A stretch of DNA of 64,000 nucleotides, taken from Geothrix edaphica. Its GTDB lineage: Bacteria > Acidobacteriota > Holophagae > Holophagales > Holophagaceae. The stretch spans positions 310,001-374,000 of the forward strand of contig NZ_BSDC01000002.1 of NCBI RefSeq assembly GCF_030268045.1. Reading direction: 5' to 3'. Positions 7,496 to 16,122 of the stretch are shown here, piece by piece (the stretch's first letter is position 1; every line of letters starts with the position of its first letter). The notes under the pieces are model-generated. The model was not told where the DNA came from, made no database searches, and saw nothing but the letters and a program-made list of their open reading frames with translations. Position numbers and translations under genes: made by a program.

Positions 7496-8872
7496 ATGGC
7501 ATCCCGAACTCGCCTCATCCTTGCGCTGGGCGCCGCCTGCGCCCTGGCGCCCGCCGCCGACGCGCCGGCCCCGAAACCCGCCGCCGCGAAGATCTGCACC
7601 ACCTGCCACACCACGGCCGCCAACAACCTGCGCGGCCACTTCGACAACCTGGTGCTGAAGAACAACTCCTTCCAGATGAGGGTCGACGAGCGCACGGAAG
7701 TGCTGCGCTTCGACAAGGCCACCTTGAAGGTCGTCACGCCCGAGCCCGCCGCCAACGCCGAGGCGGCGCTGAAGTCCATCGCCAAGGGCCACGAGGTGCG
7801 CGTCGAGTACACCGAGAAGGAGGGCGTGAAGACCGCCGTGGGCGTGTTCGTCAAGCCGCCCGTCAAGCTGGCGGCGGAGGAGATCGCCACCCTGGACGAG
7901 GTCCAGAAGCTCGTGGCCATGGGCCCCGAGCAGGGGAAGTACTTCCTCTTCGATTCCCGGCCGGCCCCCCGGTTCATGGAAGGCGCCATCCCCACGGCCG
8001 TGAACCTGCCCTTCCCCGCCTTCGACAAGAACATGGACAAGCTGCCCGCCGACAAACAGGCGCTGGTGATCTTCTACTGCAGCGGGAAGACCTGCAACAT
8101 GAGCCCCGGCTCGCTGGCCAAGGCCAAGAAGCTGGGGTACACCCGCGCCAAGGTGTTCGTGGAGGGCATGCCCGCCTGGGCCCGGAAGAACTTCGGCGTC
8201 CTGAGCCCCGCTTCGCTGAAGGCCGCCTACCTGGACACCAGCACCCCGCTGGTGATCCTCGACGCCCGGCCCGCCGCCGAGGCCTCCAAGGGCTTCCCGA
8301 AGGGCGCCGTGGCCGCCGACCCCGCCAAGGTGGCGGACCTGCTCAAGACCTTCCCCCCGGCCCGGCTGAAGCCCCCCGTGGTGGTGGTGGATGGGACCGG
8401 CGGCGAGACCGCGCGGACCGTGGCCATGGCGTTCGTGAAGGCCGGCTATGTGGGCGTGAACGTCCTCTCCGGAGGGTTCCAGGCCTGGCAGGCCGCGGCC
8501 CTGCCCGTGGAGACCGGCACCCCGGCCGCCAAGGCCACGTTCATTCCCAAGCCCCGCCCGGGCGCCATCTCGTCTGCCGAGTTCACGAAGCTCGCGGAGC
8601 TGGCCCCCGCCCAGCGCGGCGTGGTGATCCTCGATGTGCGGAACCCCGACGAGACGAAGAACGGCGTCATCAAGGGCGCCCTCACGATCCCCGAGCCCCA
8701 GCTCCTGGCCCGTCTCTCCGAGATTCCCAAGGACGCGAAAGTCCTCTGCCACTGCTCCACGGGCATTCGCGCCGAGCTGGCCTACCACCTGCTGAAGGAG
8801 AAGGGCTACGACGTCCGCTTCCTCCCGACGGAGATCACCATCATCGACAGCGGCGAGTTCACCCTCGATTGA
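7496..8872 (+). CDS. Exported protein with one c-type heme motif and three rhodanese domains
   Basis: The 458-aa product starts with a signal peptide (residues 1-23), then a single heme-c attachment motif CTTCH (C34-H38) and a short beta-rich stretch to about residue 120. Three rhodanese-like domains follow. The first (about 130-235) keeps a catalytic cysteine, C195 in FYCSGKTC. The second (about 236-340) has DGTGG where the cysteine loop should be and is probably inactive. The third (about 355-450) has CHCSTGIRAE, with C420 as nucleophile. A periplasmic role in sulfur transfer or redox chemistry is inferred from domains only. ATG 7496 has GGAG five bases upstream, which decides it against an earlier in-frame start. 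It converges with a membrane cytochrome gene. Confidence 0.85.
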   Translation: MASRTRLILALGAACALAPAADAPAPKPAAAKICTTCHTTAANNLRGHFDNLVLKNNSFQMRVDERTEVLRFDKATLKVVTPEPAANAEAALKSIAKGHEVRVEYTEKEGVKTAVGVFVKPPVKLAAEEIATLDEVQKLVAMGPEQGKYFLFDSRPAPRFMEGAIPTAVNLPFPAFDKNMDKLPADKQALVIFYCSGKTCNMSPGSLAKAKKLGYTRAKVFVEGMPAWARKNFGVLSPASLKAAYLDTSTPLVILDARPAAEASKGFPKGAVAADPAKVADLLKTFPPARLKPPVVVVDGTGGETARTVAMAFVKAGYVGVNVLSGGFQAWQAAALPVETGTPAAKATFIPKPRPGAISSAEFTKLAELAPAQRGVVILDVRNPDETKNGVIKGALTIPEPQLLARLSEIPKDAKVLCHCSTGIRAELAYHLLKEKGYDVRFLPTEITIIDSGEFTLD

Positions 8873-8888
8873 GCGCCGGTCGCCCACA

Positions 8889-8916
8889 GGAAAGCCGGCC
8901 CCCGGGCCGGCTTTCC
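8889..8916. terminator. Bidirectional hairpin terminator
   Basis: GGAAAGCCGGCC and its complement form a GC-rich stem whose ends are AAA on one side and TTT on the other. It lies exactly between the convergent ends of the rhodanese gene (stop 8872) and the membrane cytochrome gene (stop 8921), so it can serve both strands. Confidence 0.8.
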
Positions 8917-8920
8917 CATG

Positions 8921-9877
8921 TCACTCCGAGGCGGCCTTGCGCGGCACTCGCCACTTGCTGCGTTTCGCGGGATCCGCCATGCCGCCGGCGTGGCAGGCGC
9001 GGCAGGCCTCCAGGTGGGGGTCCTGTCCCCGCCAGTACGCCCGCGTCTCGCCCCCGGTCTCCCGGCGACGGTCCACGGGCACCTGGGGCCAGTAGAAGGT
9101 GAGGGCCGGGGTCTCCCCCTGCATCTCCAGGGCGTACAGGGGCCCGGGTTCGGTGCCTGGGCGGCCCCAGCGATCCTCGAGGCTGCTCATCACCACCAGG
9201 GCGCCCGGCGGCAGGGTCCGCCCGGCGCGGTAGGCCGCCGCGGCGGCGGGGTTGGCCCAGGCGCGGATCCAGCGGCCGCCGTGGGCCGGCGACTTCACGG
9301 GCTCGGCATGAAGGGGCTCGAGCGCCGCATAGTCGAGGGCCCGCAGGGGGGCCTGGGCCTCCGGATCCACCGGGGGCGCCGGGACTTCCGCCGCCTTCAC
9401 CGGCGCGGTCAGGATGGGGGCGGGGCTGACCGGATGGGCCAGCCCGTAGCCGGAATAACCGGTCGCCAGGAGCGTGGCGGACCAGAGGAGCCCCAGCAGC
9501 AGCGCCAGGATCCCCAGGCTCTGATGGTCCTTGCGGGCCCGGTTCATGGCCCAGAGGGCGGGCAGCGCGAGCAGGGCGGCGCTGGTGGCGATCACCGCGT
9601 GGCGGAACAGGAGGGCGTCCGCGCCGAGGCCCGAGGCCGGCAGCGGGAAGATCCGTCCCGCCGGGACCAGCCCGTGCAGCCGGCCCGCGGCGGGGCCGCT
9701 GACGAGCGCGGCCAGCAGGCCCAGCAGCCCCACCCACCCGAGGTAGCGGCAGACCGTCCACCAGGGCCGGATGCCGCGCCCGGCCCGCTGGGAGGCGAAC
9801 AGCGCCCAGGGCAGCAGCAGTCCCGTCGCCACCGGAAGGTGGGACAGCAGGGCGTGTTTGAGGGCAATCCATTCCAT
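8921..9877 (-). CDS. Membrane protein with DUF2231-like region and C-terminal single-heme cytochrome domain
   Basis: The N-terminal half (residues 1-165 of about 318) has four hydrophobic segments of the DUF2231 type. The exported C-terminal half contains a P460-like stretch ([21 protein letters not shown], a YWP...[10 protein letters not shown] region) ending in one heme-c site CRACH near residue 300. It therefore looks like a membrane-anchored periplasmic mono-heme cytochrome, possibly passing electrons between the quinone pool and a soluble carrier. The ATG at 9877 is preferred; a TTG at 9901 is in frame with a GGGAAG upstream. It converges with the heme/rhodanese gene and shares its terminator. 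The exact family is uncertain. Confidence 0.7.
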   Translation of the reverse strand: MEWIALKHALLSHLPVATGLLLPWALFASQRAGRGIRPWWTVCRYLGWVGLLGLLAALVSGPAAGRLHGLVPAGRIFPLPASGLGADALLFRHAVIATSAALLALPALWAMNRARKDHQSLGILALLLGLLWSATLLATGYSGYGLAHPVSPAPILTAPVKAAEVPAPPVDPEAQAPLRALDYAALEPLHAEPVKSPAHGGRWIRAWANPAAAAAYRAGRTLPPGALVVMSSLEDRWGRPGTEPGPLYALEMQGETPALTFYWPQVPVDRRRETGGETRAYWRGQDPHLEACRACHAGGMADPAKRSKWRVPRKAASE

Positions 9878-9966
9878 GGGATCCACGCTCGGTAGGGGCA
9901 ATGCTTCCCGCAGTCTGCCAGGGCTTGGCGGCCTGCGGGAGTGGAATTCCTGTCACAATCGGCGGC

Positions 9967-10530
9967 ATGAAGCAGACCCTCCTCCAGCATGTCCAGGAGT
10001 CCCTCCAGCTGAAGCAGGCCTTCTTCGCCCAGGAGCTGGAGCACATCCTCGCCCAGGCGGACGACATGGCCGAGCGCCTGAAGCGCGGGGGACGCATCCT
10101 CGTCTGCGGCAATGGCGGCAGCGCCGCCGACGCCCAGCACCTGGCGGCCGAGCTGAGCGGACGCTACCTGAAGGAGCGCCGCGCCCTGGCGGGCATCGCC
10201 CTCACCACGGACACCTCGGCCCTGACCGCCATCGGCAACGACTACGGCTTCGATCAGATTTTTTCCCGGCAGGTGGAGGCCCTGGGCCGGCCGGGCGACC
10301 TCCTCATCGGCATCAGCACCAGCGGCAACAGTCCGAACGTCATCCGCGCCGTGGCCTCCGCGAAGGAGCTGGGCGTGCGCACCCTGGGCCTTCTGGGCCG
10401 CGACGGCGGGAAGCTCGCGGGCCTCATGGACGATGCCCTGGTGGTGCCGTCCACCGTGACGGCCCGCATCCAGGAAGTCCATCAGATGATCTACCACTTC
10501 TGGTGCGAGGCCCTCGATGCCCAGTTCTGA
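9967..10530 (+). CDS. gmhA: Phosphoheptose isomerase
   Basis: GmhA converts sedoheptulose 7-phosphate to D-glycero-D-manno-heptose 7-phosphate, the first step of heptose synthesis for the lipopolysaccharide core. The 187-aa SIS-domain protein shows the family signature [18 protein letters not shown], the sugar-phosphate loop [11 protein letters not shown], and the C-terminal [11 protein letters not shown] helix that contributes zinc ligands. The ATG at 9967 is chosen because the sequence before it in frame has no family similarity. It supports a Gram-negative envelope. It is followed after 6 nt by a DUF4124 gene. No other heptose genes lie nearby. Confidence 0.95.
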   Translation: MKQTLLQHVQESLQLKQAFFAQELEHILAQADDMAERLKRGGRILVCGNGGSAADAQHLAAELSGRYLKERRALAGIALTTDTSALTAIGNDYGFDQIFSRQVEALGRPGDLLIGISTSGNSPNVIRAVASAKELGVRTLGLLGRDGGKLAGLMDDALVVPSTVTARIQEVHQMIYHFWCEALDAQF

Positions 10531-10536
10531 GGCCGC

Positions 10537-11271
10537 ATGGTGACCGCCGTCGCAGGACTGCTCGTCCTCGCCCTCCTCGGCCAGCCGTCGCGGACCTACT
10601 ACTGGCGCGACACCGCGGGACAGACCCACGTCACCAACACGCCCCCGCCCGTGGACGCGGAAATCCTGGAGCCCCCGCCCCCGCCGGCGGTGGAACGGGG
10701 CCGGCCCGACCGGATCCAGCCCATCCGCCAGAGCGAGAATCCCGCCGGTTACCACCAGGTGACGCTCACCCCCGTCCAGAAGCAGGCCTGGGAGGCCCTG
10801 GACCAGCACCTGCTCAAGGCCCGGGACGCCAATGACCGCCGCACCCTGGAGGCCGTGGCCGATTCGCTGATCCACGACTGCCTCTGGGGCAACGGCCTCT
10901 GGGTCATGCCCCTGGCCCCCCTGCTGTCGCTGGTGCTCCTGGGCCTCATCGGCTGGTGGCTGGCCCTGGGGCTGAACTCCGGCCTGCGCCTCCCCCTGGT
11001 GGGCGGCTTCCTCCTCCTGGGGCTCGGCTTCGGGCACATGCTCCTCAACGTGTTCCTCTACCATCCGCAGTCGGCCCGCCTCCAGCAGAACCTCCAGCTG
11101 CTCGAACTCCACATGGGCGGCCGGATCCCCCGTCCCGAGCACCGGGCCCTGCTGCAGCAGCGCTACCAGGCCCTGGAGCAGGCCGCCGAGCCCAGCCGCG
11201 CGCCCTGGCGGTTCCCGGGAGCGGTGCGCGCCCTTCGCCAGACCGTGAAGCAGGTGATGGTTGACCCCTGA
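10537..11271 (+). CDS. DUF4124-domain membrane protein
   Basis: The 244-aa protein opens with a short hydrophobic export segment followed by YYWRDTAGQTHVTNTPPP, the hallmark of the DUF4124 domain. A Pro-rich stretch and a helical region (about 75-110) lead to two adjacent membrane helices (about 122-175) and a charged C-terminal tail. Its function is not known. It follows gmhA after 6 nt and its 3' end overlaps the TTG start of hemW by 11 nt, so the three genes probably share a transcript. Confidence 0.7.
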   Translation: MVTAVAGLLVLALLGQPSRTYYWRDTAGQTHVTNTPPPVDAEILEPPPPPAVERGRPDRIQPIRQSENPAGYHQVTLTPVQKQAWEALDQHLLKARDANDRRTLEAVADSLIHDCLWGNGLWVMPLAPLLSLVLLGLIGWWLALGLNSGLRLPLVGGFLLLGLGFGHMLLNVFLYHPQSARLQQNLQLLELHMGGRIPRPEHRALLQQRYQALEQAAEPSRAPWRFPGAVRALRQTVKQVMVDP

Positions 11272-12451
11272 CCTCCCGTCCCCTCTCGCGGAGCGGCTGA
11301 TGACCCTCAGGACCGCCGCCCATGCGGAGCCCCTGGGTCTGTACCTGCATGTCCCCTTCTGCCTCGACCGCTGCACCTACTGCTCCTTCGCCACCACCCG
11401 CGACCGGAGCCTCCAGCCGGAGACCACCGCCCGCCTCATCGCCCAGGTGCGGACCTGGGGTGCCGCCCTGGAGCGGCCCGCGGTGGACACGCTCTACCTG
11501 GGGGGCGGGACGCCCTCCCTGCTGAACCCGGAGGAACTGGCGGCCCTCACGGGGGCCATTCGCGAAGCCTTCGACCTCCGCCCCCTCGCGGAAGCCACCT
11601 TCGAGGCCAACCCGGGCACCGTGGACCTGACCTGGCTCCAGGGCGCCCGGGACCTGGGCTGGGACCGGGTCAGCCTCGGCGTGCAGGCTCTGGACGACGG
11701 CCTGCTCGGGCGGCTGGGCCGCATCCACGGTGCCGCCCAGGCCCTGGAGGCCCTGGACCTGGCGCAGCGGGCCGGCTTCCGCCGCCGCAGCGCGGACCTC
11801 ATGGTGGGCATCCCTGGACAATCGCTGTCCAAGGTGGTCGAGGATGCCCGGACTCTCGCCGCCACGGGCATCGATCACCTGAGCGTCTACCTCCTGGACC
11901 TGGATAAGGCCTGCCCCCTCCGCGCCGAGATCGACGCGGGCCGCCTGGCGCTGCCCTCCGAGGACGACGTCGCCGACGTGTTCGAAGCCCTCCAGGAGGA
12001 ACTGCCGCGCCTCGGCCTGGCACCCTACGAGATCAGCAACTACGCCCGGCCCGGCGGGGAATCCATCCACAACACCCGCTACTGGGAGCGCCGCCCCTAC
12101 CTCGGCCTGGGCCCCAGCGCCGCCTCCCAGCTGGCGGACCTGCGGTGGACCGAAAGCAGTGTCATCGCGGCCTGGGCTGATGGGCGTGGCGAGGTGGACC
12201 GCCAGGAGCTGGGCCCGGCGGAAGCCCTGGCTGAGATCCCCCTGCTGGGCCTGCGCCTGCACCGCGGCGTGGCTTGGGGCGCCCTCCGGAGGAAGGCGGA
12301 GGCATTGAACCTGCGGCCCCTGGCGGATGCGTGGGAGGCGCGCCTCCGCGCTCTCGCGAGGGAAGGCCTCACGGTCTGGGAGGGCGACCACGTGCGCCTC
12401 AGCGCCCGGGGCATGCTCATGAGCAACGGGATCCTGCAGATGTTCGTATGA
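11261..12451 (+). CDS. hemW: Radical SAM heme chaperone HemW
   Basis: HemW, formerly annotated as oxygen-independent coproporphyrinogen oxidase, binds heme and inserts it into respiratory enzymes. In the 396-aa protein the radical SAM cluster motif is CLDRCTYCSF (C34, C38, C41), followed by LYLGGGTPSLL and the EANPGT and SLGVQ motifs. The C-terminal HemN domain shows RPYLGLGPSA. The cluster sequence CX3CX2C followed by S-F rather than the longer HemN form supports HemW. The listed start is TTG at 11261, inside the upstream gene; an in-frame ATG at 11300 is an alternative. Its stop overlaps the DMT gene's ATG by 4 nt. Confidence 0.93.
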   Translation: MTPDLPSPLAERLMTLRTAAHAEPLGLYLHVPFCLDRCTYCSFATTRDRSLQPETTARLIAQVRTWGAALERPAVDTLYLGGGTPSLLNPEELAALTGAIREAFDLRPLAEATFEANPGTVDLTWLQGARDLGWDRVSLGVQALDDGLLGRLGRIHGAAQALEALDLAQRAGFRRRSADLMVGIPGQSLSKVVEDARTLAATGIDHLSVYLLDLDKACPLRAEIDAGRLALPSEDDVADVFEALQEELPRLGLAPYEISNYARPGGESIHNTRYWERRPYLGLGPSAASQLADLRWTESSVIAAWADGRGEVDRQELGPAEALAEIPLLGLRLHRGVAWGALRRKAEALNLRPLADAWEARLRALAREGLTVWEGDHVRLSARGMLMSNGILQMFV

Positions 12452-13335
12452 CGTATCTCGGCGAAAGCGCCGCCCTCCTCACCTCGCTCTGCTGGTCCCT
12501 GAACTCCGTGTGCTTCACGGTGGCCGGCCGGCGCGTGGGGTCGGCCTCCGTCAACCTCCTGCGGCTGCTCATGGCCTGGGGGCTGCTGGTCCTGCTGCAC
12601 CTCGCCCTCTATGGCCAGGCCTTCCCAATGCAAGCCGGGGCCGCGCGGCTCGGCTGGCTGGGCGCCTCGGGCCTCATCGGCTTCGCCCTGGGCGACGCAG
12701 TGCTGTTCGAGGCCTTCGTGCTCATCGGGGCGCGGCTCGCCATGCTGCTGATGACCCTCTCGCCCATCTTCAGCGCGCTCCTGGCCTGGCTGTTCCTGGG
12801 CCAGAGCATGGGCCCCGCCAAGGTCCTGGCCATGGCCGTCACCCTGGGCGGCATCGCCTGGGTGGTGTGGGGCGGCGGGGATCAGGAGGCCCACCCCCAT
12901 CTCTGGCGCGGCGTCCTGCTGGGCGTGGGCGGCGCCCTGGGGCAGTCCGTGGGGCTCGTGTTCAGCATGAAGGGCCTGGCGGGAGGATTCCCGCCCATCT
13001 CGGCCAATCTCATCCGCGTGACGGCGGGCCTGGGGGCGCTGCTCCTCTACTTCAGCGCCACGGGCCGGCTGCGCGGCACCCTGGGCGGCCTGCGGGACGG
13101 CCGGGCCACGGCCTTCATCGGCCTCGGGGCCGCCACGGGCCCCGTGCTGGGCGTGGTGCTGTCCCTGGTCGCCATCGCCAAGGCCCCCATGGGGGTGGCC
13201 GCCACGCTCATGTCCCTGTCGCCGGTCATCCTGCTGCCCGTCTCCCACTTCGTCTTCAGGGAGAAGCTCGGCGGCCATGCGATCCTGGGCACGCTGCTGG
13301 CCCTGGCGGGTGCGGCGGCCCTGTTCTTCGTGTAA
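12448..13335 (+). CDS. DMT-superfamily (EamA) transporter
   Basis: This 295-aa inner-membrane protein contains ten predicted transmembrane helices arranged as two EamA repeats (about residues 1-140 and 150-295), the classical drug/metabolite transporter layout. The substrate cannot be read from sequence; EamA proteins usually export amino acids or metabolites. The ATG forms an ATGA overlap with the hemW stop, so its translation is coupled to hemW. The iminopeptidase gene follows after 11 nt, which hints at a link between peptide or proline turnover and export, but this is speculation. Confidence 0.88.
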   Translation: MTYLGESAALLTSLCWSLNSVCFTVAGRRVGSASVNLLRLLMAWGLLVLLHLALYGQAFPMQAGAARLGWLGASGLIGFALGDAVLFEAFVLIGARLAMLLMTLSPIFSALLAWLFLGQSMGPAKVLAMAVTLGGIAWVVWGGGDQEAHPHLWRGVLLGVGGALGQSVGLVFSMKGLAGGFPPISANLIRVTAGLGALLLYFSATGRLRGTLGGLRDGRATAFIGLGAATGPVLGVVLSLVAIAKAPMGVAATLMSLSPVILLPVSHFVFREKLGGHAILGTLLALAGAAALFFV

Positions 13336-13346
13336 GGAGTGCCCCC

Positions 13347-14309
13347 ATGTCCCTGCGCAAGGATCCCGTCAGCTGGCTCTACCCGACCCTCGAGCCATAC
13401 AGCACCCTGCGCCTGAAGGTGTCAGGCCTCCATGAGCTGCACGTGGAGGAGAGCGGCAACCCCAGCGGCAAGCCGGTCATCTTCCTCCACGGGGGGCCCG
13501 GCGGCGGCACCAGCCCCAAGCACCGGCGCTACTTCGACCCGGAGATCTACCGCATCATCCTCTTCGACCAGCGGGGCTGCGGCCGGAGCACGCCCTACGC
13601 CGAGGTGCGCGAGAACGGCACCTGGGACCTGGTGGCCGACATCGAGCGCATCCGCACGGAGCTGGGCATCGACCGCTGGATGGTCTTCGGCGGCTCCTGG
13701 GGCGCCACCCTGGGGCTGGCCTACGCGGAGACGCACCCCGAGCGCGTGACCGAGCTGATCCTCCGCGGCATCTTCCTGCTGCGCCAGCGCGAGGTGGACT
13801 GGCTCTACCAGGAGGGCGCCAGCCGCATCTTCCCCGACGCCTGGGAGCCCTACCGCGACGCCATCCCCGAAGCCGAGCGCGGCGACTTCCTCCAGGCCTA
13901 TGCGAAGCGCCTGCTGAGCGAGGACCCGGCCGTGAACCTGCCCGCTGCGAAAGCCTGGAGCATCTGGGAGGGCGCCACCAGCAAGCTCATCCCCGATCCC
14001 GACTTCATCGCCTCCTACGGCGACGAGGCCACGACGCTCGCCTTCGCCCGCATCGAGTGCAGCTACTTCCTCAACAGGGGCTGGATGGACGAGGCCCAGC
14101 TCCTGCGCGACGCGGGAAAGCTGAAGGGCATCCCCGGCACCATCGTCCAGGGCCGCTACGACATGGTCTGCCCCATCGAGAGTGCCTGGGCCCTGTCGAA
14201 GGTCTGGCCCGAAGCCGACCTCGTCATCGTCCCCGACGCCGGCCACAGCGCCTACGAGCCCGGCATCTCCAGGGCCCTGGTGGCGGCCACGGACCGCTTC
14301 GCGGGCTGA
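13347..14309 (+). CDS. pip: Proline iminopeptidase (alpha/beta hydrolase, peptidase S33)
   Basis: This enzyme removes N-terminal proline from short peptides in the cytoplasm. The 320-aa sequence has the oxyanion motif HGGPGGG, the RGCGRS signature of the family, the nucleophile elbow GGSWGA, and downstream Asp (QGRYDMVCP) and His (DAGHSAYEP) to complete the triad. Length agrees with the roughly 310-320 aa family. AAGGAGT lies upstream of the ATG at 13347. It ends one base before the convergent dedA-family gene, with no spacer for a terminator. Confidence 0.93.
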   Translation: MSLRKDPVSWLYPTLEPYSTLRLKVSGLHELHVEESGNPSGKPVIFLHGGPGGGTSPKHRRYFDPEIYRIILFDQRGCGRSTPYAEVRENGTWDLVADIERIRTELGIDRWMVFGGSWGATLGLAYAETHPERVTELILRGIFLLRQREVDWLYQEGASRIFPDAWEPYRDAIPEAERGDFLQAYAKRLLSEDPAVNLPAAKAWSIWEGATSKLIPDPDFIASYGDEATTLAFARIECSYFLNRGWMDEAQLLRDAGKLKGIPGTIVQGRYDMVCPIESAWALSKVWPEADLVIVPDAGHSAYEPGISRALVAATDRFAG

Positions 14310-14978
14310 TCAGCCCTTCGTCCGGTTCTTGAAGTGGTCGTACACGAACCACGCGGCACCGGCCACGATCAACACGCCGATGACGGCATCGAGCTTGTGG
14401 AAGTACTGGCCGAGGGTGTTCCACTTCTCGCCGAGCTTGTAGCCGACCCAGGCCAGGGCCAGGCACCAGGGGAGGCTCCCGGCGAAGGTGTAGAGGTGGA
14501 AGCGGGTGCGGTTCATGCGCGCGATGCCGGCGGGCAGGGCGATGAAGGTGCGCACCACGGGCAGCAGGCGGCCGATGAAGATGGCCCAGGTCCCGAAGCG
14601 CTCGAAGAAGCGGTGGGCCTGGTCCAGGTGGCCCGTGTGCAGCCAGATGTAGCGGCCGTACTTCTCCACGGCGCGGCGGCCGCCCCAGGCGCCGACCTCA
14701 TAGGCCGGGATGCTGCCCAGGTTGCAGCCCAGGGCCCCGAAGACGCCCGCGATCCAGATCTGCGCCACGGGGTGGCCGGCCCCCAGGCCGAACAGGGTCA
14801 TCTGCCCCTTGTAGGCCAGGTACCCCGCGAAGGGCATGATGACCTCGCTGGGCAGCGGAATGCAGGCGCTCTCGATGGCCATGAGCAGCATGACGCCCAG
14901 GGGCCCCATGGCGGCCATGACCATCAGCATCCAGGCGATGACGGGGGCGAGGATCTTCTGCAGCATCAGGCCATCCAA
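14310..14978 (-). CDS. DedA-family inner-membrane protein
   Basis: The 222-aa protein shows the DedA/VTT-domain hallmarks: an acidic segment in a re-entrant loop (ESACIPLPSEVIMPFAG), the NLGSIPAYEVGAWGGR stretch and the conserved arginine motif FIGRLLPVVRTFIALPAGIA. Some DedA proteins recycle undecaprenyl phosphate or phosphatidylethanolamine across the membrane; which applies here cannot be told. Four to six membrane segments are visible. It converges with pip and diverges from smpB, from which it is separated by 34 nt that must hold both promoters or leaders. Confidence 0.9.
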   Translation of the reverse strand: MDGLMLQKILAPVIAWMLMVMAAMGPLGVMLLMAIESACIPLPSEVIMPFAGYLAYKGQMTLFGLGAGHPVAQIWIAGVFGALGCNLGSIPAYEVGAWGGRRAVEKYGRYIWLHTGHLDQAHRFFERFGTWAIFIGRLLPVVRTFIALPAGIARMNRTRFHLYTFAGSLPWCLALAWVGYKLGEKWNTLGQYFHKLDAVIGVLIVAGAAWFVYDHFKNRTKG

Positions 14979-15012
14979 AAGAATGAGTCTACCGGGGCGC
15001 TACACTGGCTTC

Positions 15013-15468
15013 ATGGGTGAAGATCTCGTCCGCAACCGCAAGGCCCTGCACAACTACCACGTCCTCGAGACCTGGGAGGCGGGGATCGCCCTCCAGGGCA
15101 CCGAGGTGAAGGCCCTGCGGGCGGGCCTGGGGCAATTGCAGGATGCCTACGTGGATGCCGTGGCCGGGGAGCTGTGGCTCAAGCAGGCCCACATCTCTCC
15201 CTATGAGTTCGGCACCTACGCCAACCACGACCCCCTGCGGCCCCGCAAGCTGCTGCTGCACAAGGCCGAGATCACCAAGATGACCGCCAAGGTGGTGCGC
15301 AAGGGCCTCACCATCATCCCCCTGGCCATCTACCTGAACGAGCAGGGGAAGATCAAGGTGAAGGTCGCCCTGGCCGAGGGCAAGGCCGTGGGTGACAAGC
15401 GCGAGGCCCTCAAGCAGCGCGAGCAGAAGCGAGAGATGGACCGCATCCGCAAGGGCGCGCGGGAGTAG
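15013..15468 (+). CDS. smpB: SsrA-binding protein SmpB
   Basis: SmpB binds tmRNA and delivers it to stalled ribosomes for trans-translation. The 151-aa product begins RNRKALHNYHVLETWEAGIALQG..., has the conserved GTEVKALRAG motif, the RKLLLHKAEI segment, and the basic C-terminal tail KREALKQREQKREMDRI that enters the ribosomal decoding channel. An in-frame start at 14836 would overlap the opposite-strand gene, so ATG 15013 is used. No tmRNA gene was recognised in the window. It ends one base before the convergent ribE. Confidence 0.96.
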   Translation: MGEDLVRNRKALHNYHVLETWEAGIALQGTEVKALRAGLGQLQDAYVDAVAGELWLKQAHISPYEFGTYANHDPLRPRKLLLHKAEITKMTAKVVRKGLTIIPLAIYLNEQGKIKVKVALAEGKAVGDKREALKQREQKREMDRIRKGARE

Positions 15469-16104
15469 CTAGCCGTTCCAGCCGCCCTGGGCGAAGCGGG
15501 CGAGCTTCTCGTCGCTGGCGCGCAGAGCCAGGGCCCGGGCCACGAAGCGGCCGATGGGATCGGCCTCGAGGTTCACGGGGTCGCCGGGGCGCAGGCCCTT
15601 CAGCGCAGTGTGCCTGACGGTCTCGGGGATGAGGGCCACGGTGAACCAGTCCGTGCCGCAGTCCACCACGGTGAGGGAGATGCCATCCACGGCCACGGAG
15701 CCCTTGGCGGCGGTCATGGGCGCGAGCTCCGAAGGCATGGCGAAGCGCCAGATGCCCTCGTCCTGCGGCCGCTCCAGCAGCCGGCCGACACCGTCCACAT
15801 GGCCGGAGACCAGGTGGCCATCCAGGGGATCGCCCACGCGCAGGGCCGGCTCCAGGTGCAGGGTCGCGCCCAGGGGCAGGCGGCCCAGGGTGGTCTTCTG
15901 CAGGGTCTCGTCACTGAGGTCCGCCTCCCAGGCCCGGCCATCCGCGGCCACGCTCGTGAGGCAGGCGCCGTTCACGGCGATGCTGGCGCCCTGCTCGGCC
16001 CGGGCCAGCAGATCCGCCGGGGCGGCGATGCGGAGCCGTGCCCCGCCGGGCCGGGTCGAGCGGGATTCAAGGGTGCCGAGAAATCTGATCAGTCCGGTGA
16101 ACAT
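15469..16104 (-). CDS. ribE: Riboflavin synthase, alpha chain
   Basis: Riboflavin synthase dismutates two molecules of 6,7-dimethyl-8-ribityllumazine to riboflavin and 5-amino-6-ribitylaminouracil. The 211-aa protein opens with the diagnostic MFTGLI and consists of two lumazine-binding repeats, each showing the family pattern: VNGACLTSV with DLSDETLQKTTLG in the first, and VDGISLTVVD with LIPETVRHTALKG in the second. HLVSGHVDG marks the middle. No FMN riboswitch or other rib gene was seen next to it. The amino-acid permease lies 18 nt upstream on the same strand, so the two may be co-transcribed. Confidence 0.95.
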   Translation of the reverse strand: MFTGLIRFLGTLESRSTRPGGARLRIAAPADLLARAEQGASIAVNGACLTSVAADGRAWEADLSDETLQKTTLGRLPLGATLHLEPALRVGDPLDGHLVSGHVDGVGRLLERPQDEGIWRFAMPSELAPMTAAKGSVAVDGISLTVVDCGTDWFTVALIPETVRHTALKGLRPGDPVNLEADPIGRFVARALALRASDEKLARFAQGGWNG

Positions 16105-16122
16105 GGGGCAGCTCCAGGTCCA

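Noticed and set aside
15100-16104. FMN riboswitch upstream of ribE
   Set aside because: The 18-nt gap between the permease stop and ribE ATG is too short for the element, and no RFN consensus was seen.
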